The notes: a model not told the origin generated them from the sequence alone. Counted from the stretch's first letter, positions 52,021 to 60,591 are shown. The stretch is DNA of 64,000 bases from CBDHCC01 sp965261015 (GCA_965261015.1 CBDHCC010000001.1:496001-560000), one strand, 5' to 3'. Numbers and translations: made by a program.

Positions 52021-53000
52021 GCGTCCACTCCCGTCAGTTCGCCGAGCACGGCGGCGATCGTCCGCGTCGCCAGCTCGACCTTGAAACCATTGTCGCGCAA
52101 GGGACGCGCGTCTGCCAGTTCGGCCGCGGCGGCGGCCCGGAACGCCGCGTGGGTGGCGGGGCCGCCGATCAGCGCCGCCTCCGCCTTCGCCGCGCGCCAG
52201 GGCTTGGGGCCGACGCCGCCGAGGGCCAGGCGCGCGTCGGCGACGCGGTCGCCGTCCATCTCGACCGCCGCGGCGACCGAGACGAGCGCGAAGGCGTAGC
52301 TCGCCCGGTCGCGGACCTTGCGATAGGTGGAGCGGTGCGCGAACGGGAGCGGGGGCAGCTCGATGGCGGTGATCAGTTCGCCGGGCACAAGCACGGTCTC
52401 GACCTCCGGATGGTCGCCGGGGAGGCGGTGGAGGTCGGCGAGGGGGAGCGTGCGCGTGGCCGTGGCCGAGCGGAGGTGGAGCGTCGCGTCGAGCGCGACC
52501 AGCGCCACCGCCATGTCGGACGGGTGGGTGGCGACGCACGCGTCCGAGGCGCCGAGGATGGCGTGGATGCGGTTGAAGCCGTGGAGCGCGTCGCAGCCCT
52601 GGCCGGGGTCGCGCTTGTTGCAGCGCGACCCGGCGGTATCGTAGAAATAGGTGCAGCGCGTCCGCTGGAGGACGTTGCCGCCAACGGTCGCCATGTTCCG
52701 GATCTGCGCCGAGGCGCCCGCCAGGATCGCGCGGGCGAGGACGGGATAGCGGGCGCGCACGGCGCGATGTTCGGCGAGCGCGGTGTTGCGGACGGCCGCA
52801 CCGATCAGCAGGCCGCCAGCGTCGGTCTCCTCGATACTGTCGGACAGGCCGGTCACGTCGACCAGCGCGGCCGGTCGCTCCACCGTCTCGCGCATCAGGT
52901 CGACTAGGTTGGTGCCGCCGCCGAGATAGCGGGCACCGGCTTTGGCGTGGGACAGCGCGTCGGCGGCGTCGGTGGCGCGGTTGTAGGCGAAGGGGGTCAT
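52017..53000 (-). CDS. paoB: molybdenum hydroxylase FAD subunit with extra 4Fe-4S-type Cys set (PaoB-like)
   Basis: The 327-residue subunit has the FAD motifs GGGTNLVDLM and ATVGGNVLQRT and, unlike xanthine dehydrogenase, the insertion RCTYFYDTAGSRCNKRDPGQ followed by GCDAL, with a fourth Cys in ASDACVATHPSD. These four Cys match the [4Fe-4S] ligands of E. coli PaoB, which argues for the aldehyde oxidoreductase (PaoABC) branch. The start overlaps the small subunit stop by four bases. Confidence 0.9.
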   Translation of the reverse strand: MTPFAYNRATDAADALSHAKAGARYLGGGTNLVDLMRETVERPAALVDVTGLSDSIEETDAGGLLIGAAVRNTALAEHRAVRARYPVLARAILAGASAQIRNMATVGGNVLQRTRCTYFYDTAGSRCNKRDPGQGCDALHGFNRIHAILGASDACVATHPSDMAVALVALDATLHLRSATATRTLPLADLHRLPGDHPEVETVLVPGELITAIELPPLPFAHRSTYRKVRDRASYAFALVSVAAAVEMDGDRVADARLALGGVGPKPWRAAKAEAALIGGPATHAAFRAAAAAELADARPLRDNGFKVELATRTIAAVLGELTGVDA

Positions 53001-53539
53001 GCCATCACGCCCGGCCGATCGGCTCGGTAAGGCATCGGCTCGTCTTCCGTGAAGGTCGCGGCGATCGCGTCGATGATGCCGTTATAGGCACCACAGCGGC
53101 ACAGATTGCCGCTCATCCGCTCGGCCAGCTCCTCTCGGCTCGGCGCGACGGTGTCGGCGGCGAGGTCGGCGGTGACGTTGCTGGGCAGGCCGCGCTCCAG
53201 CTCCGCGGCCATGCCGATCGCCGAGCAGATTTGGCCGGGTGTGCAATAACCGCACTGGAAGCCGTCGTGCTCGACGAACGCCTGCTGGAGCGGGTGGAGG
53301 TCGGTGCCCTGCGCCAGCCCCTCGATCGTGGTGATCGCGCGGCCGTCATACTGGATGGCGAGTGCCAGGCAGGAGACGATCCGCTCGCCGTCGACCAGCA
53401 CGGTGCAGGCACCGCACGCGCCCTGGTTGCAACCTTTTTTGGTGCCGGTGAGACGCAGTTCCTCGCGCAACATGTCCAGCAGCGAGGTCCGGGGGTCGCT
53501 CGGCGGCGCGACGCTTAGGCCATTGATCGTGAGGGCCAC
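52997..53539 (-). CDS. paoA: molybdenum hydroxylase 2Fe-2S subunit (PaoA-like)
   Basis: The 180-residue subunit has both [2Fe-2S] sets: GCNQGACGACTV with the following Cys in RIVSCLALA, and CGYCTPGQ with SGNLCRCGAYN. The GTG at 53539 has AGGAGG five bases upstream and gives ALTINGLSVAPPSDPR. E. coli PaoA carries a Tat signal here, but none is visible, so this enzyme is probably cytoplasmic. No paoD/xdhC-type maturation gene is adjacent. Confidence 0.9.
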   Translation of the reverse strand: MALTINGLSVAPPSDPRTSLLDMLREELRLTGTKKGCNQGACGACTVLVDGERIVSCLALAIQYDGRAITTIEGLAQGTDLHPLQQAFVEHDGFQCGYCTPGQICSAIGMAAELERGLPSNVTADLAADTVAPSREELAERMSGNLCRCGAYNGIIDAIAATFTEDEPMPYRADRPGVMA

Positions 53540-53863
53540 GGCAACCTCCTGGTGGACTCTGCCGCAACCGTCTCGCAGCGGCGCGATCCCGTCAAGCTTC
53601 CAAACGCGCGTCTGCTTACGGGCACCCGGCGAGTGTCCCGAGTGGCGGGATGAAGTGGGTCGGATCCGGGGGACGTTCGCTGGGCCGGCGGCCGCTTCGC
53701 GCGCAAAATAGGATCGGGTGGAGCCACTCCGCCGATTGCCGGAAGCCGCCGTTCGCACGAGGAGGCCTCAGCGCCTTTTTGCACCTGGGCCTTAACAAGC
53801 GTCTTCTCGGCACGCGCTGGCTCTCGCTCTGAACTTCGTCCATCGGAAGACTTTCGGTAAGTC
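53540..53863. other. intergenic stretch between paoA and the cas3 remnant
   Basis: About 320 bases without a convincing gene. The short open frames are Arg/Ser-rich and unlike any family I know. It must hold the promoter for the minus-strand Mo hydroxylase operon, but no clear -35/-10 pair stands out. No CRISPR-like direct repeats were seen. Confidence 0.5.
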
Positions 53864-54342
53864 ATGGCGATCGACGCCGGTCAGGACTGGGGATGCATGG
53901 TTGAGCCTCTGTTCGCCCACTCGCTGCCCGAACCGCACGACCGGTCCGAATGGGAGCCGCTGGCGGATTACCTCCGCGCCGTCGGCGACATGGCGGCGAG
54001 TTTCGGCGAGGCGTTCGGGGCCGGCCCTGCGGCGCGGGCGGCCGGGCTGCTGCACGACATCGGCAAGGCCTCGGCCGCTTATCAGCGCTACATCCGATCC
54101 TCCGGCACCCAAGGACCCGATCCTCCTTCGATTGGGACGAGCGCGCCCCCTCGGCCGAGGGCGACCGGGAGCGGGAGGGCCGTGCGGGCCTGGCCAAGCT
54201 GCGACGCGACGTGGAGAACTGAGACCTCCGCGTCGTGGTCACCACCGCCGTGCAGTTCTTCGAGAGCCTGTTCACCGCCAAGCGGGGCCGGGCGCGCAAG
54301 CTGCACAATCGGCCGTCACTCTTCCAACGAAGCGTCCACTGA
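53864..54342 (+). pseudogene. cas3: cas3 remnant (type I-C-like Cas3, HD fragment joined to helicase fragment)
   Basis: Frame 1 (53864 to about 54120) reads the N-terminal HD nuclease domain of Cas3: EPLFAHSLPEP, EWEPLADYLRAVGDMAASF and AAGLLHDIGKASAAYQRYIR, with the first His and the HD pair intact. It then jumps to another frame at about 54124: FDWDERAPSAEGDREREGR and LAKLRRDVEN, a TGA at 54220 where family members have Trp (ENWDAP), then VVVTTAVQFFESLFTAKRGR and RKLHN. That second part lies between helicase motifs Ia and II. The rest of HD, motif I and everything after KLHN are missing. So the gene is deleted, frameshifted and nonsense-mutated. Confidence 0.75.
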
Positions 54343-54558
54343 AACGATGTGCAGGCCGCGACGTCCGCGGTCTCGGGCGTCGCTCCGCCGGAAGCAGCCA
54401 TGCCACCTCCGGCGAAGAACTGTGGCTTCAGGGTCCGCCCACCCGGCCCCCGGAGTTTGCCGGCGGACACGCTCAGAGCCTTGAGACCGCTCGGACCTCA
54501 GCCAATCCCCTCGAGACGGGGATCACCTCCTGCCGTGCCGGGTGGGCCGGAGGAACGC
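54343..54558. other. unassigned stretch after the cas3 remnant
   Basis: Several short frames are open on both strands, but none resembles a recognisable protein. It probably continues the degraded island DNA seen upstream. No repeats, CRISPR units or insertion sequence ends were found. Confidence 0.4.
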
Positions 54559-56304
54559 TCACTCGTCCGCTTCCACCTCGTTCATCGGCCTGTCAAAGCG
54601 CACACGGGTGAAATGTGGGGGCTTGGCCACCTCGTTCGCGGCGGTAGCAGCACGGTCGCCGTGGTCCGCCTGGGCACCGCCCACCTGGGCCGCCCCTTTG
54701 ACCAGCGCGTCCAGCGAGCCGCCGTCCAGCCCCAGCTCCTTCATCAGCCCGTCGATGACCGGCGCCTGCGCGCGGTAGGCCAGTGCCGCGGACACCGCGT
54801 CGTTCGCCAGCCCGCCGCCGCCGCGCGACGCCGCGCCACCGCCACCGCCACCGTTCGAGCGCGTCAGGCCGTCGACCTGCACGATCTTGATGGAGTCGAT
54901 CGCCTCCAACGGCTTGGCGGACTCCCGCACCAGGTCGGGCAGCACCTTGAGCAACGCCAGCTTGGTCTGCAGCGACACCTGGTCGGACGACAGCAGGTTG
55001 GCGGCCTCGTTCACCGCCCGCTGGCCCGCCGCCTCGACCTCGAAGCGCACGCGGCTCGCCTCGGCGCGCAGCTTCTCGGCCTCCGCCTCACCTGACGCCT
55101 CCACCCGCTGGGCCTCCGCCCGGTTGGTGGCCGCGTCGCGCTCCGCCTCCGCCTCCACGCGCACCCGGATGGCGTCGCGCTCGGCCACCTTGGAGGCCTC
55201 GATCAGCTCGATGCGCTTGCCCCGGTCGGCGACCTCGCTCTCGCGCGCGGTGACGACCTGCTCCTCGGCCGCCACTGCCTTGGCCCGTGCCTCGTCGGCA
55301 TCGGCCTTGGCCTGTGACTCCTCCCGACTTTTGTTCTGGACCGCGATCTGCTGCTCCTGGCGCGCGATTTCTAGCGCCAGCCGCTGGCTGATCCGCGCCT
55401 CTTCGACGGCCCGGTCGGCCTCGATCTGCTGGGCGTCGATCAGCCGCTTGGCCTCGATCCGGGCGCCGTCCGCCTCTTGGCTGCGCAGCGCCTGCTCGCG
55501 CGCGACCTCCGCGCCCTGGACGGCGCGACGCATCTCGATCTCGCGCTCCTGCTCGAGCCGGGCGAACTCGTTGTCGCGGCCGATTTCGAAGGAGCGCTTG
55601 TCGGCCTCCAGGTTCTTGGTCTCCATCTGGACGCGCGTGTCCTGCTCGATGTCGTTGCGCGCCTTCTTGCGCAACTCGATCTGCTCGGTGAGCTTCGTCA
55701 GGCCCTCGGCGTCGAAGGCGTTGTTGGCGTTGAAATGCTCTATCGAGGTCTGGTCCAGGCCGGTGAGCGACACGGACTCCAGCTCCAGCCCGTTCATGGC
55801 CAGGTCGCTGGACGACACCTGCTGCACCTTCTGCACGAAGTCGGCGCGCTGTTCGTGCAGCTGGTTCATGGTCATGCCGGCGGCCACCGAGCGGAGCGCG
55901 TCCACGAACTTGCCCTCGACCAGATCCTTCAGCGCCTCGGGCTGCATGGTGCGCAGACCCAGCGTCTGGGCGGCCATGGCGATGGCGCCCGCGTCGGGGC
56001 GGACGCGGACGTAGAACTCCGCCTGCACGTCAATCCGCAGCCGATCGAGCGTGATCAGCGCGTCCGCGTTCCTCCGCTGCACCGCCAGGCGCACGGTGTT
56101 CATATTGACCGGCATGGTCTCGTGGAGAACGGGCAGGACCAGCGCGCCGCCGTTCATCACCACGCGCTCGCCGCCAAATCCGGTGCGCACGAACCCCACC
56201 TCTTTCGTCGCGCGCCGGTACAACCGCGTGATCGTCAGCGCGAAGACGATCAGCACCAGCAGGACGACGCCCGCATAGATCGCCACGGTGATCAGTCCGT
56301 CCAT
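54559..56304 (-). CDS. yqiK: flotillin-like SPFH protein
   Basis: The 581-residue protein has one N-terminal helix (VAIYAGVVLLVLIVFALTI), an SPFH domain (about 35-220: RTGFGGERVVMNGGALVLPV, FYVRVRPDAGAIAMAAQTLG) and a long Glu/Ala/Arg-rich coiled coil (about 220-450), then a Gly-rich linker and a C-terminal helical tail. This is flotillin/YqiK architecture; these proteins form membrane microdomain scaffolds. The yqiJ gene lies 11 bases upstream, as in E. coli. Confidence 0.9.
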   Translation of the reverse strand: MDGLITVAIYAGVVLLVLIVFALTITRLYRRATKEVGFVRTGFGGERVVMNGGALVLPVLHETMPVNMNTVRLAVQRRNADALITLDRLRIDVQAEFYVRVRPDAGAIAMAAQTLGLRTMQPEALKDLVEGKFVDALRSVAAGMTMNQLHEQRADFVQKVQQVSSSDLAMNGLELESVSLTGLDQTSIEHFNANNAFDAEGLTKLTEQIELRKKARNDIEQDTRVQMETKNLEADKRSFEIGRDNEFARLEQEREIEMRRAVQGAEVAREQALRSQEADGARIEAKRLIDAQQIEADRAVEEARISQRLALEIARQEQQIAVQNKSREESQAKADADEARAKAVAAEEQVVTARESEVADRGKRIELIEASKVAERDAIRVRVEAEAERDAATNRAEAQRVEASGEAEAEKLRAEASRVRFEVEAAGQRAVNEAANLLSSDQVSLQTKLALLKVLPDLVRESAKPLEAIDSIKIVQVDGLTRSNGGGGGGAASRGGGGLANDAVSAALAYRAQAPVIDGLMKELGLDGGSLDALVKGAAQVGGAQADHGDRAATAANEVAKPPHFTRVRFDRPMNEVEADE

Positions 56305-56315
56305 GTTCGTGTCCC

Positions 56316-56954
56316 CTATTCGATGGTCAGAGTGGGTGGCGGCCCGACGCGGATCGCCTGGAAGAGCTCGCCGTGACGCGCGGTCAGCAGAACGTCCTCG
56401 CCTTCTGCCAGCGTGGTGCCGGCCTCGGGCGGCTCGGCCATGACGTGGTGCAGGTGGCCGTGCGCGTCGGCCACCGCCGTACGCGCGGGCGAGCCACGGG
56501 TGGCGCGGCCGATCACGATGCGCCCGCGCCGTCCCACCAGACTGTCGATCGGCACCGCCGTGGTCTCGTCGTGCGGGAGGATGCGGGCCAGCGGCCGGGC
56601 GAGCACACCGGTCAGCGGCAGGGCACCCACCAACGCCAGCGCGCCGGCCAGCAGGGCCGAGAGCGGCGCACCTGTCAGCCCCTCCGCCAGCTGCTGCCCC
56701 GAAAGGCCCAGCAGGCCGAACACCGCCAGGAACAGGCTAAGCCACATCAGCAGCGGCAGGCGCCCCAGCCCCAACGCGCCGGCCAGGCTTCCACCTAGCC
56801 CGACCTCTCCGTCGGCGTCCACGTCCAGATCGGCGTCGGCTTCGCCAAAGTCGCCGAGCCCCACCAGCTGCAGCACGGCCAAGGCGGCCAGAACGGCAAG
56901 CGCCACGGCAAAAGGCAGGTTGTGAGGGGCGAGCAGGTCGGTCACGGCGGTCAC
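56316..56954 (-). CDS. yqiJ: YqiJ-like membrane protein with OB-fold (NfeD-like) domain
   Basis: The 212-residue protein has three or four hydrophobic segments (about 10-130) and a C-terminal beta-rich domain with DSLVGRRGRIVIGRATRGSP and EDVLLTARHGELFQAIRVG, an OB-like fold. NfeD/YqiJ proteins are obligate partners of flotillin-type SPFH proteins. The start is GTG. yqiK follows after 11 bases, so the two form an operon. Confidence 0.85.
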   Translation of the reverse strand: MTAVTDLLAPHNLPFAVALAVLAALAVLQLVGLGDFGEADADLDVDADGEVGLGGSLAGALGLGRLPLLMWLSLFLAVFGLLGLSGQQLAEGLTGAPLSALLAGALALVGALPLTGVLARPLARILPHDETTAVPIDSLVGRRGRIVIGRATRGSPARTAVADAHGHLHHVMAEPPEAGTTLAEGEDVLLTARHGELFQAIRVGPPPTLTIE

Positions 56955-57275
56955 GACTCGGGGTGTATCGACTGTGCTTTGCGCCTCCTAGCGAAACCGA
57001 TCCGAAGGCGAAGATCGCGGCAGGACACAGCGGTCAGGTCTGATCAAGGCCGGTGTCGAACGCGATGCCGTGATCGGCGGGCTGGTCGGCGTGCTGCCGG
57101 CGCTGCCGTCGCAACCTCTCTCAGAAGGTCGATTCGCCTCCCGAATGCCCGCTTCTCAAGAGCCGCCGGGCCGCCACTGGCCAGTCCCTCACCGAACTCG
57201 CCTCGGCATTGCCTCCTCAATAATGAGCAGGCCAGCCCCAAGGTCGCCGCCAAGCGACCAATGCGTTTCTGCTCC
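56955..57275. other. intergenic stretch, no gene supported
   Basis: About 320 bases between yqiJ and the permease gene. Small frames exist on both strands but have no recognisable sequence, and base composition is a little lower in GC than the genes around. It may be further degraded island DNA, and it must contain the yqiJ promoter. Confidence 0.45.
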
Positions 57276-58496
57276 CTAAGCTCCGTGGGCGACGTTCGCC
57301 AATCCGGCTGACCAGAGCCCGACTCCACCCGCCAGCCAGGCGAAGGAGGCGATCGCTAGCCATTTCAGCGTTCGCTCGATCCAGTCGCCTCCGTCTCCGT
57401 CGCCGCCGTCGCGTTTCGCCGCCCACCACAGCGCCCCGATCGAGAGCGCCAGGAACACGGCGTTGAGCCAAAAAGTGTAGTCGAAGGAGAAGCGCTCCAG
57501 CGGACTCTGTTGAGCGGCCTGTCCACCGCTCTCCGGCAGCAGACCCAGCAGCGCAAAGCCGTAATGCATCGCCACCGCCGCGCCGACGATCGCGACCAGG
57601 AACAGCGCCACCACGAACAGAGCGAACCGCCAGCCGTAATATTTCGCCTGGATGCGGACCACCGGGAAGACCACCAGGTCGGAGAAGATGAAGGCCATCA
57701 CGCCCGCGAAGCTGACCCCCGACCCGAACAGGATGGCGGCGAGCGGTATGTTGCCCATCGATCCGATGAAGGTGAAGAACGCCGCCACCGGCCCGATCAG
57801 CGACTGGGCGGCCACCTGCCACAGCGCCGGATCGCCCTCGCCCGATCCGACGAACAGCGCCTGGAAAAAGGAGGGCGGCACGAAGGCGGCGATCAGGCCG
57901 GCGACGGTGAAGCCGACCGTCACGTCCTTCCACACCATCCGCCACTCGCCGACATACGCCCTGGACACCTTGGCCCAGCCCTCCCTCGAGCGCATCATCT
58001 CGCGCCAGTCGGGCACCTCCTCGCCGCCCTCGTCCTCCACCGCATCGCGGGCCTGGTCGACCAGCTCTTCGGGCTTCCAGACCTTCAGCAGCCCCCAGAC
58101 GATCGCGATCAGGATCAGGCCGCCCAGATACTCGCCGACCACGAACTGCCAGGAGAGGAACAGCGCGATGACGATGCCGAGCTCGATCACGAGGTTGGTG
58201 GAGGCCAGCAGGAAGGCGAGGCTGGCGGCGAGGCTCGCGCCCTTGGCGAAGATCGAGCGGGTGGCGGACAGGGCCGCGAAAGAGCAGGAGGAGGAAATGA
58301 AGCCGAAGAAGGTGGCGAGGCCCATCTCCTTGGCGCCCGCGCCGCCCATCGCCTTCTTCATCCGCGCCTCGGTCACGAACGTCTTGATCATGGCCGAGAC
58401 GACATAGCCGAAGCCGAACGCCCAGAAGGCGGTCCAGAAGAAGCCGAACGAGGTGAGCGCGGCCTCCGCCCAGCCGTCGAGGAGTGACTGCGGCAC
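57276..58496 (-). CDS. PF03773 (YraQ/ArsP-type) permease
   Basis: The 406-residue protein has eight to ten helices with the family signature FGFISSSCSFAALSATRSIF, ASLAFLLASTNLVIELG and, in the second half, FIGSMGNIPLAAILFGSGVSFAGV. A soluble loop of about 55 residues (KVWKPEELVDQARDAVEDEG...) splits the halves. Members export metals or organoarsenicals or organomercurials. Here it is the last gene of a CsoR-headed operon, so metal handling is likely; whether copper or arsenic is open. The start is GTG at 58496. Confidence 0.85.
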   Translation of the reverse strand: MPQSLLDGWAEAALTSFGFFWTAFWAFGFGYVVSAMIKTFVTEARMKKAMGGAGAKEMGLATFFGFISSSCSFAALSATRSIFAKGASLAASLAFLLASTNLVIELGIVIALFLSWQFVVGEYLGGLILIAIVWGLLKVWKPEELVDQARDAVEDEGGEEVPDWREMMRSREGWAKVSRAYVGEWRMVWKDVTVGFTVAGLIAAFVPPSFFQALFVGSGEGDPALWQVAAQSLIGPVAAFFTFIGSMGNIPLAAILFGSGVSFAGVMAFIFSDLVVFPVVRIQAKYYGWRFALFVVALFLVAIVGAAVAMHYGFALLGLLPESGGQAAQQSPLERFSFDYTFWLNAVFLALSIGALWWAAKRDGGDGDGGDWIERTLKWLAIASFAWLAGGVGLWSAGLANVAHGA

Positions 58497-58509
58497 GCCG
58501 GTCAGCCGA

Positions 58510-58791
58510 TCAGGCGGCGCAGCTGTAGAAGCCGCGATAGTCGACGCGCAGGCCCGGACCGCTCGCGACCTCGAAGCGTAGGGCCGCCTCGCGCGCGCCC
58601 TCGTCCGGCAGCGGCTGCACGGTCAAGCGCAGGTCCTCGGCCGTCAGCGCGCCGCCGGCGGCGGGGTTGCCGGCCCGCGCCGCGGTTAGCGCGACGAGGT
58701 CGCCGTTGATCTTGACCACGCCGCGCGCGGCGTTGTCGCAGGCGGTCAGGGTGAGCGCGACACCAAGCGCCATCAGCAGCCGGACGCTCAC
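58510..58791 (-). CDS. small lipoprotein of the metal operon
   Basis: The 93-residue product starts SVRLLMALGVALTLTAC, a lipoprotein signal with lipobox LTAC. The mature part is about 75 residues ending DYRGFYSCAA, with one more Cys. GTG at 58791 overlaps the DUF305 gene's TGA (GTGA). Function is unknown; its position suggests a periplasmic metal-related accessory. Confidence 0.75.
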   Translation of the reverse strand: MSVRLLMALGVALTLTACDNAARGVVKINGDLVALTAARAGNPAAGGALTAEDLRLTVQPLPDEGAREAALRFEVASGPGLRVDYRGFYSCAA

Positions 58792-59267
58792 TTGCGGGAC
58801 TCCAGGTCGTCGACGAGGTACTTCATCTCCGCGATCTCCCGGTCCTGCGCCGCGATGATCTCGTCGGCGAGCTTGCGGACGCGCGGATCGCTGATCTGCG
58901 CACGTCTGGAGGTCATGATCGCGATCGAGTGGTGCGGGATCATGCCCTTCATGTAGGCGACATCGCCGACCGTCGCCTGAGAGCGCACCAGCCACAGCGA
59001 CAGCGCGAAGACGAGCGCCGCACCCGCGAAGATGCCGATATTCACCGCGCGGCTGCGGTACATGCCGAACATGAAGCCCAGCATGATGATCGCCATGGTC
59101 GCTCCCATCACGAACGCCATCCAGAAGCGCGTTTCGCTGAAGAACACCTGGTCGACGGCGTAGGTGTTGAGGTACGTCAGCCCGAACATGGCCGCCGTCG
59201 AGGTGGCGATCATCGCGGCGAAGCGGCCGTAGCCCATGGCACGGCCGCCAGACCGCTCAGTGCTCAC
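58788..59267 (-). CDS. DUF305 family membrane protein
   Basis: About 159 residues with three helices (YGRFAAMIATSTAAMFGLTY, FWMAFVMGATMAIIMLGF, IFAGAALVFALSLW) and a DUF305 tail: GMIPHHSIAIMTSRRAQISD and RKLADEIIAAQDREIAEM. The HH pair and Met residues are thought to bind copper in related proteins. GTG at 59267 with GGAGG upstream is preferred; a frame reaching 59291 is also open. It lies between the Grx-MauE fusion and a lipoprotein. Confidence 0.87.
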   Translation of the reverse strand: MSTERSGGRAMGYGRFAAMIATSTAAMFGLTYLNTYAVDQVFFSETRFWMAFVMGATMAIIMLGFMFGMYRSRAVNIGIFAGAALVFALSLWLVRSQATVGDVAYMKGMIPHHSIAIMTSRRAQISDPRVRKLADEIIAAQDREIAEMKYLVDDLESRK

Positions 59268-59291
59268 GGGTGTGGCCCTCCGTTCGGCCAC

Positions 59292-60062
59292 TCACTTCAC
59301 CCACATCCACACACCCATGCCGACCATGAACAGGTTCTCGGTGAGGCTGACGAAGCCCAGCGGCACGTTGGACGAGCCGCCGACGCAGGCGCACTTCAGC
59401 TCCCGCTTCTGGACATAGACGGCGTAGAAGACCGACACCGCGCCGATCGAGCCGATCGTCAACGCGACCGGAACACTCAGCCAATCGAGTGCGCCCGCCA
59501 GCATCAGGATACCGGCCACAGCCTCGCCGAACGGATAGAGCCAGGCGTAGGGCACCCACTTCTGGGCGGCGAGGTCGTAGCCCAGGAACATGGTGGCGAA
59601 GCTGTCGAGGTCGCGCAGCTTCTGGATCGCCAGCACGCACATCGAGAGCGCCACGAACCACTCCGCCGCGCGCACCGTCAGCAGCTGCCCGAACGCCGCC
59701 CAGCTGAGCGCCAGCGCCATCAGCGCGGCCATCGCGAAGATGGCGATCACCGGCGTGTAGGTGACGGCGTCGGGGTCCTTGACCGCCTTGCCCAGGAACT
59801 CTCGCGTCTTGTCGTAGCCGCCGACGCGCTCGCCCCCGATGAAGGTCTGGGGCGTGGTCTTCACGTCGTGCTTGGCCTTGAACGCGTCCGTCTCCTCACG
59901 CGTCTCCAGCCAGTGGTCCTCGACCGTGTAGCCCTCGTGCTCCAGCAGCCATTTGGACTTCAGGCCATAGGGGCAGATGTGCTTGGGCATGACCATGCGA
60001 TAGAGCTTGGCCGTCTTGCCCTTCTCGGCGGCGGGGCGCTCGATGGTCGTCTGCTTGTTCAC
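59292..60062 (-). CDS. glutaredoxin-MauE fusion membrane protein
   Basis: The 256-residue protein has an N-terminal glutaredoxin domain (about 15-95: KHICPYGLKSKWLLEHEGY, TTPQTFIGGERVGGYD) with a single active-site Cys (Cys30, CPYG rather than CPYC). Four helices of the MauE/DoxX type follow, and KCACVGGSSNVPLGFVSLTE contributes another CxC pair. A redox relay across the membrane for metalloprotein or copper handling is a reasonable inference. The start is GTG with AAGGAGG eight bases upstream. It follows the repressor gene by 14 bases. Confidence 0.88.
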   Translation of the reverse strand: MNKQTTIERPAAEKGKTAKLYRMVMPKHICPYGLKSKWLLEHEGYTVEDHWLETREETDAFKAKHDVKTTPQTFIGGERVGGYDKTREFLGKAVKDPDAVTYTPVIAIFAMAALMALALSWAAFGQLLTVRAAEWFVALSMCVLAIQKLRDLDSFATMFLGYDLAAQKWVPYAWLYPFGEAVAGILMLAGALDWLSVPVALTIGSIGAVSVFYAVYVQKRELKCACVGGSSNVPLGFVSLTENLFMVGMGVWMWVK

Positions 60063-60076
60063 CTTGGGGACCTCCT

Positions 60077-60346
60077 TCAGCGCTTCGTCTTTTCGAACAG
60101 GTCGACCAGTTCGCCGAACTTCTGGCGCTGGTCCGCGGGGTTTCCTGACTCGATCGCCTCGGCGACGCAGCAGGCGGCGTGATCCTTCAGGATCTGGCTC
60201 TCGACCTTGGCGAGCGCGGACTTCACCGCCTGCACCTGGTGCAGGATGTCGATGCAGTAGCGGTCATCGACCACCATCTGGGCGACGCCGCGCACCTGCC
60301 CCTCGATGCGGCGGAGGCGGTTGAGGGTGGGCTTCGTGTCTTTCAT
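60077..60346 (-). CDS. CsoR/RcnR/FrmR-family metal-sensing repressor
   Basis: The 89-residue all-helical protein has the CsoR metal site: Cys31 (RYCIDIL), His56 and Cys60 (DHAACC), equivalent to the Cys-His-Cys copper(I) ligands. An additional Cys59 is present. It lacks the N-terminal His of RcnR and the FrmR Pro-Cys pattern is not obvious, so copper is favoured. It is the first gene of the operon 60346-57276, and a palindromic site lies just upstream of its ATG. Confidence 0.9.
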   Translation of the reverse strand: MKDTKPTLNRLRRIEGQVRGVAQMVVDDRYCIDILHQVQAVKSALAKVESQILKDHAACCVAEAIESGNPADQRQKFGELVDLFEKTKR

Positions 60347-60359
60347 CGTGCGCCTTCGG

Positions 60360-60376
60360 ATACCGCTTAGGGGTAT
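60360..60376 (-). promoter_or_regulatory. ATACC...GGTAT palindrome, probable repressor operator
   Basis: ATACC (60360-60364) and GGTAT (60372-60376) flank a 7-base centre that includes a G tract (TTAGGGG). The site lies 14 bases upstream of the repressor ATG. CsoR/RcnR-type repressors bind G-tract inverted repeats of this kind, so auto-repression of the whole metal operon is likely. Confidence 0.6.
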
Positions 60377-60575
60377 TTAAGTGGGTTGTTCCACGGGAGT
60401 TCCAAGGTGCCAGTCCAGAAAAGCCGTCATCGCCGCCAGGTGCTTGGCGGACCGCGCTCGGCAGCGCCGCGCTCGCGGTGCCCGCCCGGGCGCGGGGCGG
60501 CAGTCTCGCGGCTGCCATCCAACTGCGGCAGGGCGTCCACGAGCACGGCGACTTAGCGCCGACCTGACGGTCCCC

Positions 60576-60591
60576 GGGGGGGGGGGGGGGG
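60576..60591. repeat. homopolymer run of 16 G
   Basis: Sixteen consecutive G follow CCCC, directly before the copA remnant. Such runs are prone to slippage in the cell and to assembly error, so the true length is uncertain. Confidence 0.85.

Noticed and set aside
53540..54558. A CRISPR array near the cas3 remnant
   Set aside because: No direct repeats of 25-40 bases with regular spacers on either strand.
54343..54558. A transposase fragment after the cas3 remnant
   Set aside because: Frames such as the one with GPPTRPPEFAGGHAQ have no DDE or tyrosine/serine recombinase motif I could identify, and no inverted terminal repeats.
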